In this document: positions 22,038-33,509 of the stretch, one piece after another | How positions within the stretch are numbered: the stretch's first letter is position 1 | How the letters are laid out: the number at the start of each line of letters is the position of its first letter | Assembly (NCBI GenBank): GCA_964036665.1 | Contig: OZ038531.1 | Location: 15,190,168-15,254,167, forward strand | Direction: 5' to 3' | DNA from: Gordius sp. MW1 | Lineage: Eukaryota > Nematomorpha > Gordioida > Gordea > Gordiidae | DNA: 64,000 nt | Notes under the pieces: generated by a model | The model's database searches: none | What the model was told of the DNA's origin: nothing | Seen by the model: the letters and a program-made list of their open reading frames with translations, nothing else | Made by a program: the position numbers and the translations under genes

Positions 22038-25000
22038 TCTAACCTCTTAATCCAATTTAAGGAATGTTTTATATTGCGAGATCATAAAATTGTAAAGGAA
22101 GATTTGTGGCTACAAAATGGCATAATAATTGATCCAGAACCAATATTTTTTGACGAAAAAAAGGTTGCTGACGTTGAATATAACTGTGGGGGGAGAATAA
22201 TATCCCCTGGCTTTATTGATGTTCAAATAAATGGTAAAATTCCTTATCGAAAATATATAGATAATTATATTTGCTTTTTTACCCAAGTATATTGATTTTT
22301 ATATCATTAAAATGATAAGAATATTTTTTATTACCTATTTATTTTTATTACTAGATGTTAATTATAATTTATCACTAGTAAATGTTATTTAGTTTTAAAG
22401 AGTCTAAAAATATGCTTTGATATTGAATTTTTGCTCAAAATTATATTCATTAAATTATAAACCAGGTGCTTATGGCATAAACTTTTCTGATTTAAAATTA
22501 AATAATGACCCATTGTCACAAATACAATATGTTGGAAGGCAGCTTATTAAAGATGGTGTAACTTCATTTGTTCCAACCATAATTACATCTCCTTCTACAT
22601 ATTACCATAAAGTAGTGTATTTGAATATCCTTTTCAATTGCAATTGATTAAACCATTATTTTACATTTTTTACATAGTACATTTATGTAATGAATTTTGT
22701 AAATATTATTATTTTAGCTTATATTTTTATCATAAATTATATAGGTACTACCTAGATTAAGAAAATCTTTAAATGAAACTGATTGTGCCAACATTTTAGG
22801 TACATATTTTATACTTTATTTTGACTAATACCCTTTTTTGTAGGACTACATTTGGAAGGCCCATTTATAAATCCTGAAAAGAAAGGCATTCACGAAACAA
22901 AATATATCAAATGTTATGATAAAGATGGCTATCAAGCATTGAGGGATGTATATGGACCAGATTTTGATGATCCTAATGGTGCAAATATTTTAGTTACTTT
23001 GGCACCTGAATACCCTAACTCATCAACCATAATTCAAACTTTAGCCTCTAAAGGAATACGTGTTTCTTTGGGTTAGTTGAAATAAGTTTTTGTATTTTTA
23101 AGTTTTTTAAATTTTAATTATTTAAAAATTTTAAAGGACATTCCATGGCAAATTTAGACCAAGGAATCGAAGCTATAAAAAATGGTGCTACATTTATAAC
23201 ACACTTATTCAATGCAATGCTGCCAGTACATTTAATACTATCATAAATATAAATTTATTTAGTATTTCATGTTTTTTATTATAACAAATTTGTTAAGTTT
23301 AAATTTAATGTTTTTTAAATATTCAATATAAATTGAATTTTAAAAATCTATTCAATATTAATACAAAGTTTTTTCACTATTTGGATTATGTAAGCCATTG
23401 GCAAGGGTATATTAGATAGCCTTTAGTGTGCATTATATAGTGTTCAATGACATTTATAGTTTTAAACCATAAACCAACATAATAAGCATTATTTATCGTG
23501 GCATGTTTATGATTTTTTATAAATAATTAAAAAATATAAAAAGTTAGATTAAAAAGACGACCAATGTTACACGATCCAAATTCTTGTACTGTATAAGCGA
23601 TCTGACATTCCATTTTCTTATTCGATCCAAAAAATAACGAAGCGCCAATTTGTGTTTTTCGCATTCGGAAAAACACAAATCGTAAGAAATAAACAAAATT
23701 TCTTACTCACGTTTTCATATTGTGATTTCGGTCTCGCAAGGGCAGGTTTTGTAGGGTTAGGGTTAAGTCATTTTAAGTTCAAGATACATAATTACTTTTT
23801 TTGGATCAAATAAGAAAATGGAATGTCAGATCGCTTATACAGTACAAGAATTTGGATCGTGTAACATTGGCCAAAAAAGACTGGCATGAGGAAATATTTA
23901 GAGTTAAATTAAAAGGTTAAATCAGATTTATTATATAAGAATTGAAACTAATGTAATAAGGGGAACTATAAAGGTAAAGGCAAAATTTAAAAATTTGTTT
24001 ATCAAAAATATATATCTTAGAATTTCAGTTTGAAATGAAAAATTAGATTTTAAACTCCAAATGCCTACTATTTTCCGTTTAAAAATGTCGAAATTTTTAT
24101 TTTTTTACACATTTATAAATAAAGTTTCATCACCGTGATCCTGGATTAGTAGGTCTCTTGGCTTGTTCTGCTTTAATGCCAACACTATATTTTGGCCTGA
24201 TAACTGACGGCATCCACACAAATCCAGCTGCAATTCGTATTGCCCAAAGAGTACATCCTAAGGGTCAGAAAAATTACAAAACCATATTTATGTTCACGCC
24301 ATTACTTTTTGATTTTAGTTTATTATATTAGAGCGATTTGAACCTCCATGCCCATAGGCGTAGCCAGCATTGGGGTTACGGGGGGGGGGGGGGAGGCAAA
24401 ATGATTTTGTGAAATTTAGCCATAATGTTAATAAATTTCAATAATTTTTTGGATTTTGCCCCCCCCCTTGGCTATGCCCATGTCCATGCCATACGGAATA
24501 AAATAATTCAAGCCTATTTCTTATTAAAAATCTATTATTACTTATAAAAAATGCATAAAAATTCCAATATTGTTATGGATGATTGTTTTCCAACACATAC
24601 TAATTCTAATTATATTGAAACTATTGACTTGATAAACGGGAAAATTAAATTTTTTAATTAACAGTGCGCTTCGTTTAAAAAGCCACAGTTGCCAACTATA
24701 ATGCTAAATTATCGGGCCACCTATATATTAAGTTAATATAATTATTTAGGTCTAGTTATTGTGACAGACGCCATATTAACGATGGGCCTTTCCGAAGATT
24801 CCCTAAACGGTGACGTACAAAAGCGATTTTTAGATCAAAGCCTAGAATCAGTATTTTCACCCAAAGCTAAATCTAATAATCCTTCTCCTAACGCACCACA
24901 TGCCCCACGAGAACATTTTTCTTTTGGGGGCCACGATCTTGTATCGAGCGGTAAAACCGCCATGTCCCGTGAAAATACCATTGCTGGAGGGTAATACTTT

Positions 25001-25818
25001 TTTAGTTGTTAACAATCAATTCGTGAAGGGACAAAGATTGGAATTAGCCGTCGTAGTTTTCTAAGCTCAAAATGTTTTTTGTAACGATATTGTTTTCATT
25101 TTTTTTTATCAATTTTTGACACTTTATTATTGACCTAACGTATAAGTCCGAATTATATATACGTTATAATTGTAAGATGTTAATAAATTGTTTTTAAAAA
25201 TCTTAATTTTTAGAAACATTTGTTATGAAAATTAGTCCTTTAACTGTGAATAAAAATTTTGTTTTTAATAACTTAATAAATGTTTAAAAATATGATTATG
25301 AACATTTTAAATGTCAAAATTTTCTATTATTATTTGTTTCTAATGCCTGGTATTTTTAAAATTTAATTTAAAACAATATAGATACTTAGGTTTAGGCCCA
25401 ACATATAAGTCTTGGTCTCCCAGGCCTACTTAAAGAATATTTCTTATATACTTTTTCAACAGAATGACGACCTTTGATGCCTGCGTTCAATTTTTTCTTG
25501 ATTCTACTGGTATCACATCTTTATTTGCCTAACATGGTTTTTTATTCTAATTATAATGTAACTTTTTATGGCAATTTATTTCTTATTTCACCACTAGGTT
25601 GTAGTATTGTAGAAGCTCTCGAATCTGGAACACTTCATGCCGCTCAAATGTTAGGTCTGGAAAAGCAAAAGGGAACTTTAGATTTTGGTTCAGACGCAGA
25701 TTTGGTTGTTTTAGATCCTAACACTTTAACCGTTGAAGCCACCTTCTTAAACGGTCATTTAGCTTGGCAAAACGAAAATAAAAACCTAGATGGACCACTC
25801 AAAATTACACAAGCTTAA
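22038..25818 (+). CDS. AMDHD2: N-acetylglucosamine-6-phosphate deacetylase (AMDHD2), nine exons, start codon not found
   Basis: Cytosolic amidohydrolase that converts GlcNAc-6-P to GlcN-6-P and acetate in hexosamine turnover. Exons: 22038-22233, 22466-22611 (the end could be 22614), 22745-22799, 22844-23071, 23137-23225, 24125-24263, 24750-24990, 25463-25509 and 25598-25818. All junctions are GT..AG and keep phase. Family landmarks occur in order: [24 protein letters not shown] (metal-binding Glu), [16 protein letters not shown] (His), [28 protein letters not shown] (catalytic Asp), NTIAGG and [15 protein letters not shown]. About 453 residues against ~409 in human; the excess is a ~40-residue Ser/Pro/Asn-rich insertion in exon 7 after the TDA motif. 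Exon 1 is open only back to TAA at 22020 and has no in-frame ATG, so an upstream exon probably exists. Introns carry MITEs (23559-23873, 24353-24482). Confidence 0.93.
23559..23873. mobile_element. MITE with ~75 bp TIRs in AMDHD2 intron 5
   Basis: The left terminus begins CCAATGTTACACGATCC and stays complementary to the right terminus for about 75 bp, to TTATTCGATCCAAAAAA, with only a few mismatches. Both flanks read AAAAAGAC (23551-23558 and 23874-23881), an 8-bp duplication. The centre has a second small palindrome (TTTGTGTTTTTCGCATTCGG / AAAAACACAAA). No coding capacity. Confidence 0.85.
24353..24482. mobile_element. CATGGGCGTAGCCAG-family MITE in AMDHD2 intron 6
   Basis: Begins CATAGGCGTAGCCAGCATTG and ends TTGGCTATGCCCATG. 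Flanked by a perfect 8-bp duplication TCCATGCC (24345-24352 and 24483-24490). The interior is a G-run on one side and a C-run on the other. Confidence 0.85.
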
Positions 25819-25906
25819 AATTGATTATTTAAACTAGTTTTTTTTTACAAATTTAAAGCTTTTCGAATTTGATATTAATTTATAAAAAGGCTTTTTAAAC
25901 ACTTAG

Positions 25907-25912
25907 AATAAA
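25907..25912 (+). terminator. Polyadenylation signal of AMDHD2
   Basis: AATAAA 89 bp after the stop codon, the first canonical hexamer downstream of the gene. Confidence 0.55.
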
Positions 25913-26770
25913 ATTATATTTTTATAATCTAAACACTCAAACCATATTGTAAAATGCAGTTATTATATTTCATTTGTTATATCGAAAATTCTTTTATATA
26001 TTTAAATTAATATTTATTTAAATAAATGTAGATTTGGCATACATCGAAGTTTTTCTCTAGCATGCAAAGAGATTTTTAAAATTGTTTAAGTGTAAAATTA
26101 AAAAAGCAATAATTTTTGTATTTAATGGATTTTGTTGTGTTAAATTATTGTTTTCGGGTCTTGTAACTTTTAGCTTAAGTATTTAAAACTTAAAGGAATT
26201 AAAAAAAAGTTTTTAAACATTTGGATTACCCTTCACTATTTTAATACAGACAATATTTTATTTGCAAAGAATTTTGCTAACAAATAAAGCTCGAAATATA
26301 TATAAATTTAAATTAATAAACTCACGTAAAAGAATCTTTTGGTGCGAAAATTATTTTTAAAAAATTATTTTTATTTACAACTTTAACAATTGACCATGTC
26401 TACTTTGTTCCAATTTTTTGCAAGGTTGACTTTTTAATACTCCTCCACAAATGTTTTTTTGCATTGCAATCCGACTCGAAACTAAATTACAATTCAAACA
26501 TCACTTTGTGAATTCACCAAATACTAAATATTAGAACGAGAACTACCAGGTATGTTAATATGAAACCGGGATGTTTGCCATATAAAAATTATGGAAATAA
26601 TTTATTCCTACATCGCTAGCTAATGCAAATTAATTAATCGTGTCATTTCCGTACGTTTTTGTAAGGCTACGTCTTAATACGCGCTACAACTTCAAGCCCG
26701 CAATTTTTTTTTCTGTCCAAATACGCGCTTCACGTTTCATGGATACAATTACTTTATTAATCATTTTACA

Positions 26771-27125
26771 TGTTTAGGATTGTCAAGTTTAGAAAATAAA
26801 TATACATTATCAACTTAATATATTGTTATTAATGTTTAGGATTGCCAAGTTTAGAAAATAAATATACATTTTATTGTCTACACTATCAACTTAATATGTT
26901 GTTATTAATGTTTAGATTGTCAAGTAATAAATATACATTATCAACTTAATATATTAGATTAATGTTTAGGATTGTCAAGTTTAGAAAATAAAAAATAGAT
27001 TATCAACTTAATATATTGTATTAATGTTTAGGATTGTCAAGTTTAGTAAATAAATATACATTTTATTGTCTACAATATCAACTTAATATATTGTTATTAA
27101 TGTTTAGGATTGTCAAGTTTAGTAA
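26771..27125. repeat. Minisatellite, six units of 54-76 bp
   Basis: TGTTTAGGATTGTCAAGTTT starts at about 26771, 26833, 26909, 26963, 27025 and 27101. Units alternate between a short form and a long form carrying the extra block TTTTATTGTCTACA. Confidence 0.8.
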
Positions 27126-27342
27126 ATAACTATAATTAAGCTTATACTTCAAAATACACATACCATTTTATTAGTATTTAATTTAAAATAAATCATAAAC
27201 ATCAATTAGTTTTCAAATAATGTAGAACATTTAGTTTAAACAAAAATTTATTAGCCTACCAGACTTAAAGTGTGAAATTTTTAAGATTTAGTATACTTAA
27301 AACTCCTATAAAAACAAAGCTTAAAAAGGCTGAAAAGATAGT

Positions 27343-27606
27343 TTAGGGTATTTGTTCACTATAAAATGTACTGATAATAAAGCTTTGCCTATATATGATT
27401 ATGAGATTAACAATACCTAACAGTTGAAAATATCTTTCAACCCAACAAGCTAGAGAGATATGAGATATTTGTTCATATTCCAATAATTTAAATACTTTAT
27501 TCATGTAAAAATACAAGTTTTGTAAAACATTTATTAACAAAAATTTATTGGGATCAGATAAGGCTTTAAAATCTTGAAGAAGAGAATCAAGGAATGTCTT
27601 TTTCAA
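27343..27606 (-). CDS. Unrecognised 87-codon open frame inside TIR element
   Basis: Encodes a helical-looking sequence with SLLQDFKALSDPNKFLLINV, then KVFKLLEYEQISHISLACW and a hydrophobic tail. I do not recognise the family. Its position within inverted repeats makes a transposase remnant plausible. Start and splice context are unclear and it may not be a gene. Confidence 0.3.
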   Translation of the reverse strand: MKKTFLDSLLQDFKALSDPNKFLLINVLQNLYFYMNKVFKLLEYEQISHISLACWVERYFQLLGIVNLIIIYRQSFIISTFYSEQIP

Positions 27607-28029
27607 ATCCTAAGAATTCTTTGCTTCTCTGTCTCTATGTCTATTTTCTTCAGAGTGTTTTCCATTTAATTTGCAATAATCCACTTTTAAAGTTAGTATT
27701 TTAATTGATACTAGTTACCAGCCAAGTTGCATTATGTGGCCACCAAACCCCAGGCTTATTCCATTCAATTATTCATGTGGAGCTTTTCATGTGCCTTTCC
27801 ACACTTCTTAATAATGTTTTTACTTGATCTTGTCTATCTATGTAAACATATTAGGTCACAGTAATAGCTTACTCAATAGCTTGTAGCTTGTTGATCGCGG
27901 TTGAGTTGATACGGCAAAACTACAAAAATGACGTGACGCTCGTATTAAGACGCGTCTATGTTTTAACATGCATCCGCTTTTTCAAGCTAGCTACAAAAGC
28001 GCGTATTAAGACGCACCCTAAGAAGTGAA

Positions 28030-28700
28030 GTGTTTGTTAGCAAGTGCTTGACCCACCGTTAAAATTATGTAGTAAAGAAACTAAGTCTAATGAGTAAGGT
28101 ACATGCGAAAACATTTCTTAACCAAAGGCTTCTCGTTTCATTGATCAGTTTTGCTATGTGTGTTGGTGCAATATTATGAAGAAAATTCACTTTGTCTTGT
28201 CTTTTTTAATATTTTAATCGGTTTTCATGCAAAGCTTGATTTAGATCAATTTATATGTTGTCGATAGAATATTAACGGTTTCGCCAGGTTTTAGCGCTCA
28301 TAATCAATCATACACTTTTGGTCTCACCAAGCGATTTGGCTTTGCCGGTCAAAATAATTCCCCTGGTTGACCATGCATGATTTTTTGCGCTTAGGGTAAT
28401 ATATCTCCATTTCATCGCAAGTTATAATTCGTTAAAGAAATTACTTTATTCTGCTTTTGGCTAACTTTTTTTTGTTTTAACGCTGTCTTTCATTAAGTTC
28501 ATGTGAAACACATTTGGCAATTTTCTGAATCTTTGCCATGGCTTTCAAACTTTCATCTGAAAGTTGCTGTTGCGTCTGAGCGTCATCCTTGACAAGCAAT
28601 GTTGCAAATTGCGATCCTCAAATTTTCTAAGTGGTCATCTACGCTTTTCGTCCACGTCGAATTCTCCGTTTTTAAGCAACTCAAAGAAGTGTGACTTACT
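28030..28700 (-). pseudogene. Decayed mariner-type transposase
   Basis: On the minus strand, several frames joined by indels and stops give mariner landmarks in the right order: DAQTQQQLSDESL, LKAMAKIQKIAK and VSHELNER (the W/V-PHEL motif), then a degenerate catalytic-domain segment with GQPGEL (DPGEP), LKPGETV, FLHNIAP (LHDNARPH) and HVPYSLDLVS (HPPYSPDLSP). Multiple in-frame stops show it is dead. No clear TIRs remain. The right side is followed by a MITE at 28729. Confidence 0.7.
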
Positions 28701-28728
28701 TATAACAGCTCACCGTCTTCGACAGACA

Positions 28729-28999
28729 CATGGGCGTACCCAGGGGGAGGGCGGCTGACCCCCCCTAATTTAAAAAAAAAATTCAATACAAAAACCCTAA
28801 ATTTTGTTTTGCCCCCCCCCAATCCCCCCCCCCTAATTTGCTGGGGGGGCAGGGGGTCTGGCTGCCCCCACTGCCTAATGGTCCCAGAAAATTTTTTGGA
28901 TAGTCGAGACCTTTTTTTTTGCTCTCAGGAAAATTTTAGTATAGTCGAGCAAAAAAATTTTAAAAATCTGCCCCCATTCAAAACCTGCGTACGCCCATG
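28729..28999. mobile_element. CATGGGCGTAGCCAG-family MITE, longest copy
   Basis: Starts CATGGGCGTACCCAGGGGGA and ends CCTGCGTACGCCCATG. Flanks GACAGACA / GACAGGCA match 7 of 8. At 271 bp it contains additional C-rich and G-rich tracts. The open frames across it on both strands are not genes. Confidence 0.8.
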
Positions 29000-29002
29000 G
29001 AC

Positions 29003-30110
29003 AGGCATCTGATAAAGTGGTAACAATAAATTTATGCTGCCCCAAATAATTTTCAGGCATACAATTTAAATGTTTGACTTTATAATAATACTAATCTTGT
29101 ATTAATTTGTATTGCCTTAACTACTAGGGCCAATATTAAGCAAATTCCGGTTTCATATTTTTATACTTAATATGAAACTCCCCAGCACCATTTCTGGAGG
29201 CTGACTCAATTTAGGTTTTTTTTATCCTTTTAAGAATTTACACACTTATAAATAAAAGGTCTTTGTTAAAATGAATCATATATTATAAATCTTGTGAGAA
29301 TTCACCTTTAATATTTGACGTTAAGAATGTATTTTATAAAAAATGGTGATCTCATTAAGTTTTTTTTATCTCTAAAGAGTAGTTGACTAAAGGGCTTTGA
29401 GCTAGTGCACTTAAGGGAATATAATAAATTCATTGAAAAATAAAATCTCGAAATAACTTAAAGTGTTAAAAATCTATATTTTATTTTTATCAGAAAAAAA
29501 TAAAGTATAGTGAGAAATTTTGTTGTGACTTGCATCTGGGATATCAATAAATTGCTTTTCTTGAAATTTTTGAATCTTTATATCTTTCCTCTCCATCCCC
29601 ATCCTCTGAGTTGGATGAAGGGGGCAGCTATGCCCTTCTCTTTGTCATAGAAAGGTAATTTCGTGGGTGCTTGTTTCCATATGACCTCACTATACATTTA
29701 AAATATAAGATGGTAAAACTTGATATTATACATATTGCGCCTAATATGAGCAAGTCTGTATTTAGTCAAAAATTTAAATTTTTAGCCATTGATAAGTGAA
29801 AAGACAAAATTTTAGATTACTCAAATATTAAACAATATTATAAGAACGACAAGCTTTTCTTAGAATGTAAGGTTTGAACTAAAAAATATAAATAAATTAT
29901 GAGGTAAAATGTATAAGACGGCAAAAATATCAATCTTAAACTATGTATTTTTTTTATAAAAAGTCATCGCTTTTTGAACCCTTATATTTAATTTGTGATT
30001 AAAACTCCAATTAAGTTTATATATAATTTGTTATTTTTTTTAATTTTAGTATTTTGGCTATAATTTAATGTCTCAGCAAGTTGTCCTAAATTATTTTGTG
30101 ATTTTAATAT
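29003..30110. other. AT-rich intergenic DNA, nothing recognised
   Basis: No supported gene or repeat. Scattered poly-T and poly-A tracts only. Confidence 0.5.
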
Positions 30111-30115
30111 ATCCA

Positions 30116-30770
30116 TAGTAAAGCCTCCCGACCCGGCCCGAGAGTGTTTTTGCCGAGCTCGGCCAAAATTTAGTCAATTAATCGGACAACGGGCAGGGCA
30201 GGCCTGATGAGGCAGCACGACTCAAGGCCCGAATTAAACCCAAGCCAACTAATCTCTTCTAATATATAATTTTAATAAAGCCTACTTGATAAAAATAAAT
30301 ATCTGCATACAGCCTACATTGCCTATAATAATAATATTTTGAACAACATTGAATTTCCAGTATTTAAAAATACCATAGTAGCCATTGGAACCTTATAAAT
30401 AATATAACTATATATTTCAAAATCCTTTTTTATTTTACACCGTTGAATAAGATTTATTTTTATAAAATTAAGTTTATAAGTTATAATTATTAGCTAAAAA
30501 AAATTGTAGCATGCGAAATTGGATTCTCTATATCAAACTTATCTTCAGTTTGAAATCAAATTCATTTTATATTTATATAAAAAAATAATTTTTAAATGTA
30601 AAAGTTGCTTAAAAGCCTTTATTTAAAAGAATCGGGCTGAGCTCGGGCTCAGGTCGAGTTAAAAATGAAAAAAGAATCTCGGGTAAATTAAATTCAAAAA
30701 TAAAAGTCGGGCCGAGCTCGGATCGTAGAAAATCTTTTTTAAGGGTTCTACTTCTAATCCCTAGTAACAG
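30116..30770. mobile_element. GC-rich CCCGACCCGGCCCG relic pair
   Basis: The left cluster CTCCCGACCCGGCCCGAG (about 30127-30240) and right cluster GGGCTGAGCTCGGGCTCAGG (about 30634-30725) are complementary in style and enclose AT-rich DNA. The right end ...CTTCTAATCCCTAG resembles a hAT-like terminus when read backwards. Similar clusters occur at about 31185, 31660, 34440, 38170, 38650, 43170, 49595 and 61555. Family assignment is tentative. Confidence 0.45.
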
Positions 30771-31184
30771 TTTGGACGTAGAATTTTTAAGAGGTGTATA
30801 AATTTTTGGTGATAATTTCTTATTTTTTAATTTAGCAAGATCAATAAGTAAATGAAAAGATACTTATAAAGCCATCTCTAACATTTGAAACTAAAAAATT
30901 ATGACCTGCAGGTACATTTGCTCAGTTCGATGATTACCTTGTTGAGTTCTAAAAGATTTATTATTTTTTCCATATACCTAAAGTAGACTTGGGTCATATT
31001 GACCCTTAAAAAGATTCATGGCCATTTAACAAAAATAATCAGCTATTCTTTTGCGTTATTTCTTTTTCAAAATTATTGGAACTTGTTTAATTGAGTCCAT
31101 ATGAATATTATATTCCCAAATGATCTTCCCTCCCTCTTTTACCTTCGACCTACACATGAGCATGCGAAAGACTTTCAAGGTGCC

Positions 31185-31765
31185 TTTTTAGCTGGGCCGG
31201 GTCCGGGCCCATCAAAAAAATGATAGACCCGGCTCGCTAATTTTTTTCAAAGCCTGACCCGAAACCGTATACAAAATGTTTTATTTTGCATTTGTTTATA
31301 ATTAATTAAAAAAATTTTATTGAATAGACAATATATATGTTACAGATGTTAATAATAATCATGTAAAAAATTATACTTATATAAATATAAAATTAGCTTA
31401 CTCCAAATTTTATAGATTTCGAATAATATGATTGGAGTGGACCACGTCGATAGATTGTCTATAATTAACACTTATCAATTTGAAATGCGCGTTGAGTTGA
31501 GATATTGATGGATGAATGTGTAACGAGAAAAATAAAACTTTGTTTTCAGTGTTAAATTATTAGCATTAAATAATTGCTAAATAATATAAAACTTCATAAA
31601 AACACACCTTTGTTTTAACTTTATAACACACACAAAAATCTATATGATTTTGTAACGGGCGCGGCAGGCCTTGCCTATATCTACGGCCCGAGTCCGCTAG
31701 GTCATATTTTGTTAAAGCAAAAGCCTGCGGGTAATTTCGTTGCAGGAGGCCCCGGGCAGGTTTCT
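31185..31765. mobile_element. GC-rich relic, second copy
   Basis: GGGCCGGGTCCGGGCCCATC near 31192 and GGCCCGAGTCCGC, CCCCGGGCAGG near 31680-31760 flank AT-rich sequence. TTTTGTAACGGGCGCGGCAG matches the 34430 region (TTTTGTAATGGGC), so the two share an ancestor. An open frame at 31740 is not supported. Confidence 0.4.
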
Positions 31766-31769
31766 AAGC

Positions 31770-33490
31770 GAAATTACCCGCAATAAAATCGATTTTATTA
31801 CAGTTAAACTACAACGAAATCATGTAGTTAAAAAGAATATATTAAGGCTACGGAAAATTATAAGTTTGTACAAATCCCTTAAAGCCCAAAATGAAACATG
31901 TATATTGACAAAAAAAATGTTAATTTTTTGTAAAATGGTTCAGGAGTAATACTATATATTGACAGTCTTTATAACAATGGCATTGTCCAGATCTCAAATA
32001 ATAATCTATATTTGATTTAAACTGTTTGGAGCTAAAATAAGTTAAGTTTTGATTGCTCGCCTTTTTCCATTGCTTGTTAAAAAATAACGAAGCGGAAATT
32101 TAATATATATAAGTCACTTAGCTCAATTAAAAGATTTACTTATTTAAAACTATAAAAATAATTATTATTAACTAAATTACGATATATTATATAATTTCTT
32201 GGGGGGAGGGAGGGGGTGGCGAAAGGGCCAGGATTTTAATCTTCCCCCCCCCAGAGCAACGCTATTGAATCAGATTTGAATTAGTTTCTTAAAACTTTAC
32301 ATCTACCTTATTAAATACTTGTAGTAAACATTATTCAATCTTTTTATGGGAATCGTGAATTGTTCTTACCTATACTACAAAGAAAGAAAAGGGTAATTAA
32401 TATGATACACCCCGAAATAATGATATTTTTGGTTTAAAAATAGTTCTATAGATATTGTTTCATTTATCAATTATATTATTAAGCGAGTATTACATTAATC
32501 TGCTCTTGATAAATTTATCACTAAGTGGTTATTAAGCAAATAAGGACTAAAAACAAATGTGTGTTACAAAAAAATGATGACAATAAAATCTAATAATAAT
32601 TGAAAGCCTATCATATTTTAATCCGTCAAATTAAACGTTTAATGAATATGCGAGAACAATCCGATAATCATTTTGGCACAGTTATTAGGCTTAAACACTC
32701 GCTTCCCACTTCTCATAGTTCGTCCTGTAAGCCTTTTTGCTAGAAGACATCTACAATCTACACTTGAAAAATATCATTTATTGATGCACTCAAAGTTGAT
32801 GTTTACCATAAAAGTGAAAGTTTTACTTATCGTGCACTTGAGTCATAATTGCAATAGACAATTCCACAATTTCGCAAATAGGCTTTTTATTTTTAAAGAT
32901 TTGATCTGAATAAATTCAAGCATAGCATCTAAATATTCCATATTATTGTTATTTTAAAAAGGTATCATTTAAACTTAATATAAATTTTATAAATGTATAA
33001 TTTTCTAGTTTCATTTTAGAAACTAAAATGCTATTGTCCTTCATACATATTTTAAAAGTATACGGGTTTAGCCAAAAAATATAAATACCCAATCTAGATG
33101 CCCCCCCCCATATAAAATGAATTGATGATTTTAACCTCTCCCCGTTTAAATCATTATTAACAATTTCTCCTTCTTCTAACTCAAAGACTTATACGGCCAT
33201 TTACAAGTAGTAATCAACGTATTTTTTTCATTACAACTACATGTTTCTCCAAAAACTAAAGAATGTTTTAACATTGTTTATATATATATACAAAACATAG
33301 CAATTAAAATATTTTTGTCGAAAGTGAGTCCATACATTTAGCAAGTAATAATAATAGGTGATATCGGGTAACGCATTTTTTAATTAATATATATAATTAA
33401 CTATTGACTCTATCCCTTTAGATCTTTACAAATATGTTCATCATATAAAATTAAATATTACACTTGAAACAAAAGTAGATCTTTTATTAA
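31770..33490. other. Intergenic DNA, no gene seen
   Basis: AT-rich. A G-run followed by a C-run at about 32202-32262 resembles the core of the CATGGGCG MITEs, but without their ends. The open frame at 32673-32909 has no recognisable features. Confidence 0.45.
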
Positions 33491-33509
33491 ATTGAAATGC
33501 TTAGAAATA

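Larger units (their letters stand above)
26664..28018. mobile_element. TIR element with CGTCTTAATACGCGCT ends
   Basis: The left end carries GGCTACGTCTTAATACGCGC and the right end AGCGCGTATTAAGACGCACC, reverse complements over ~18 bp. A second, subterminal pair follows inside (TACGCGCTTCACGTTTCATG near 26720; TGACGCTCGTATTAAGACGC near 27934). The interior holds a minisatellite (26771-27125) and an unassigned open frame (27343-27606). It abuts the mariner relic on the right. Superfamily unknown; no clear target duplication seen. Confidence 0.55.

Noticed and set aside
28564..29060. Short frames on both strands around the MITE at 28729
   Set aside because: They cross the mariner relic/MITE junction and the MITE G/C-runs, without family resemblance.
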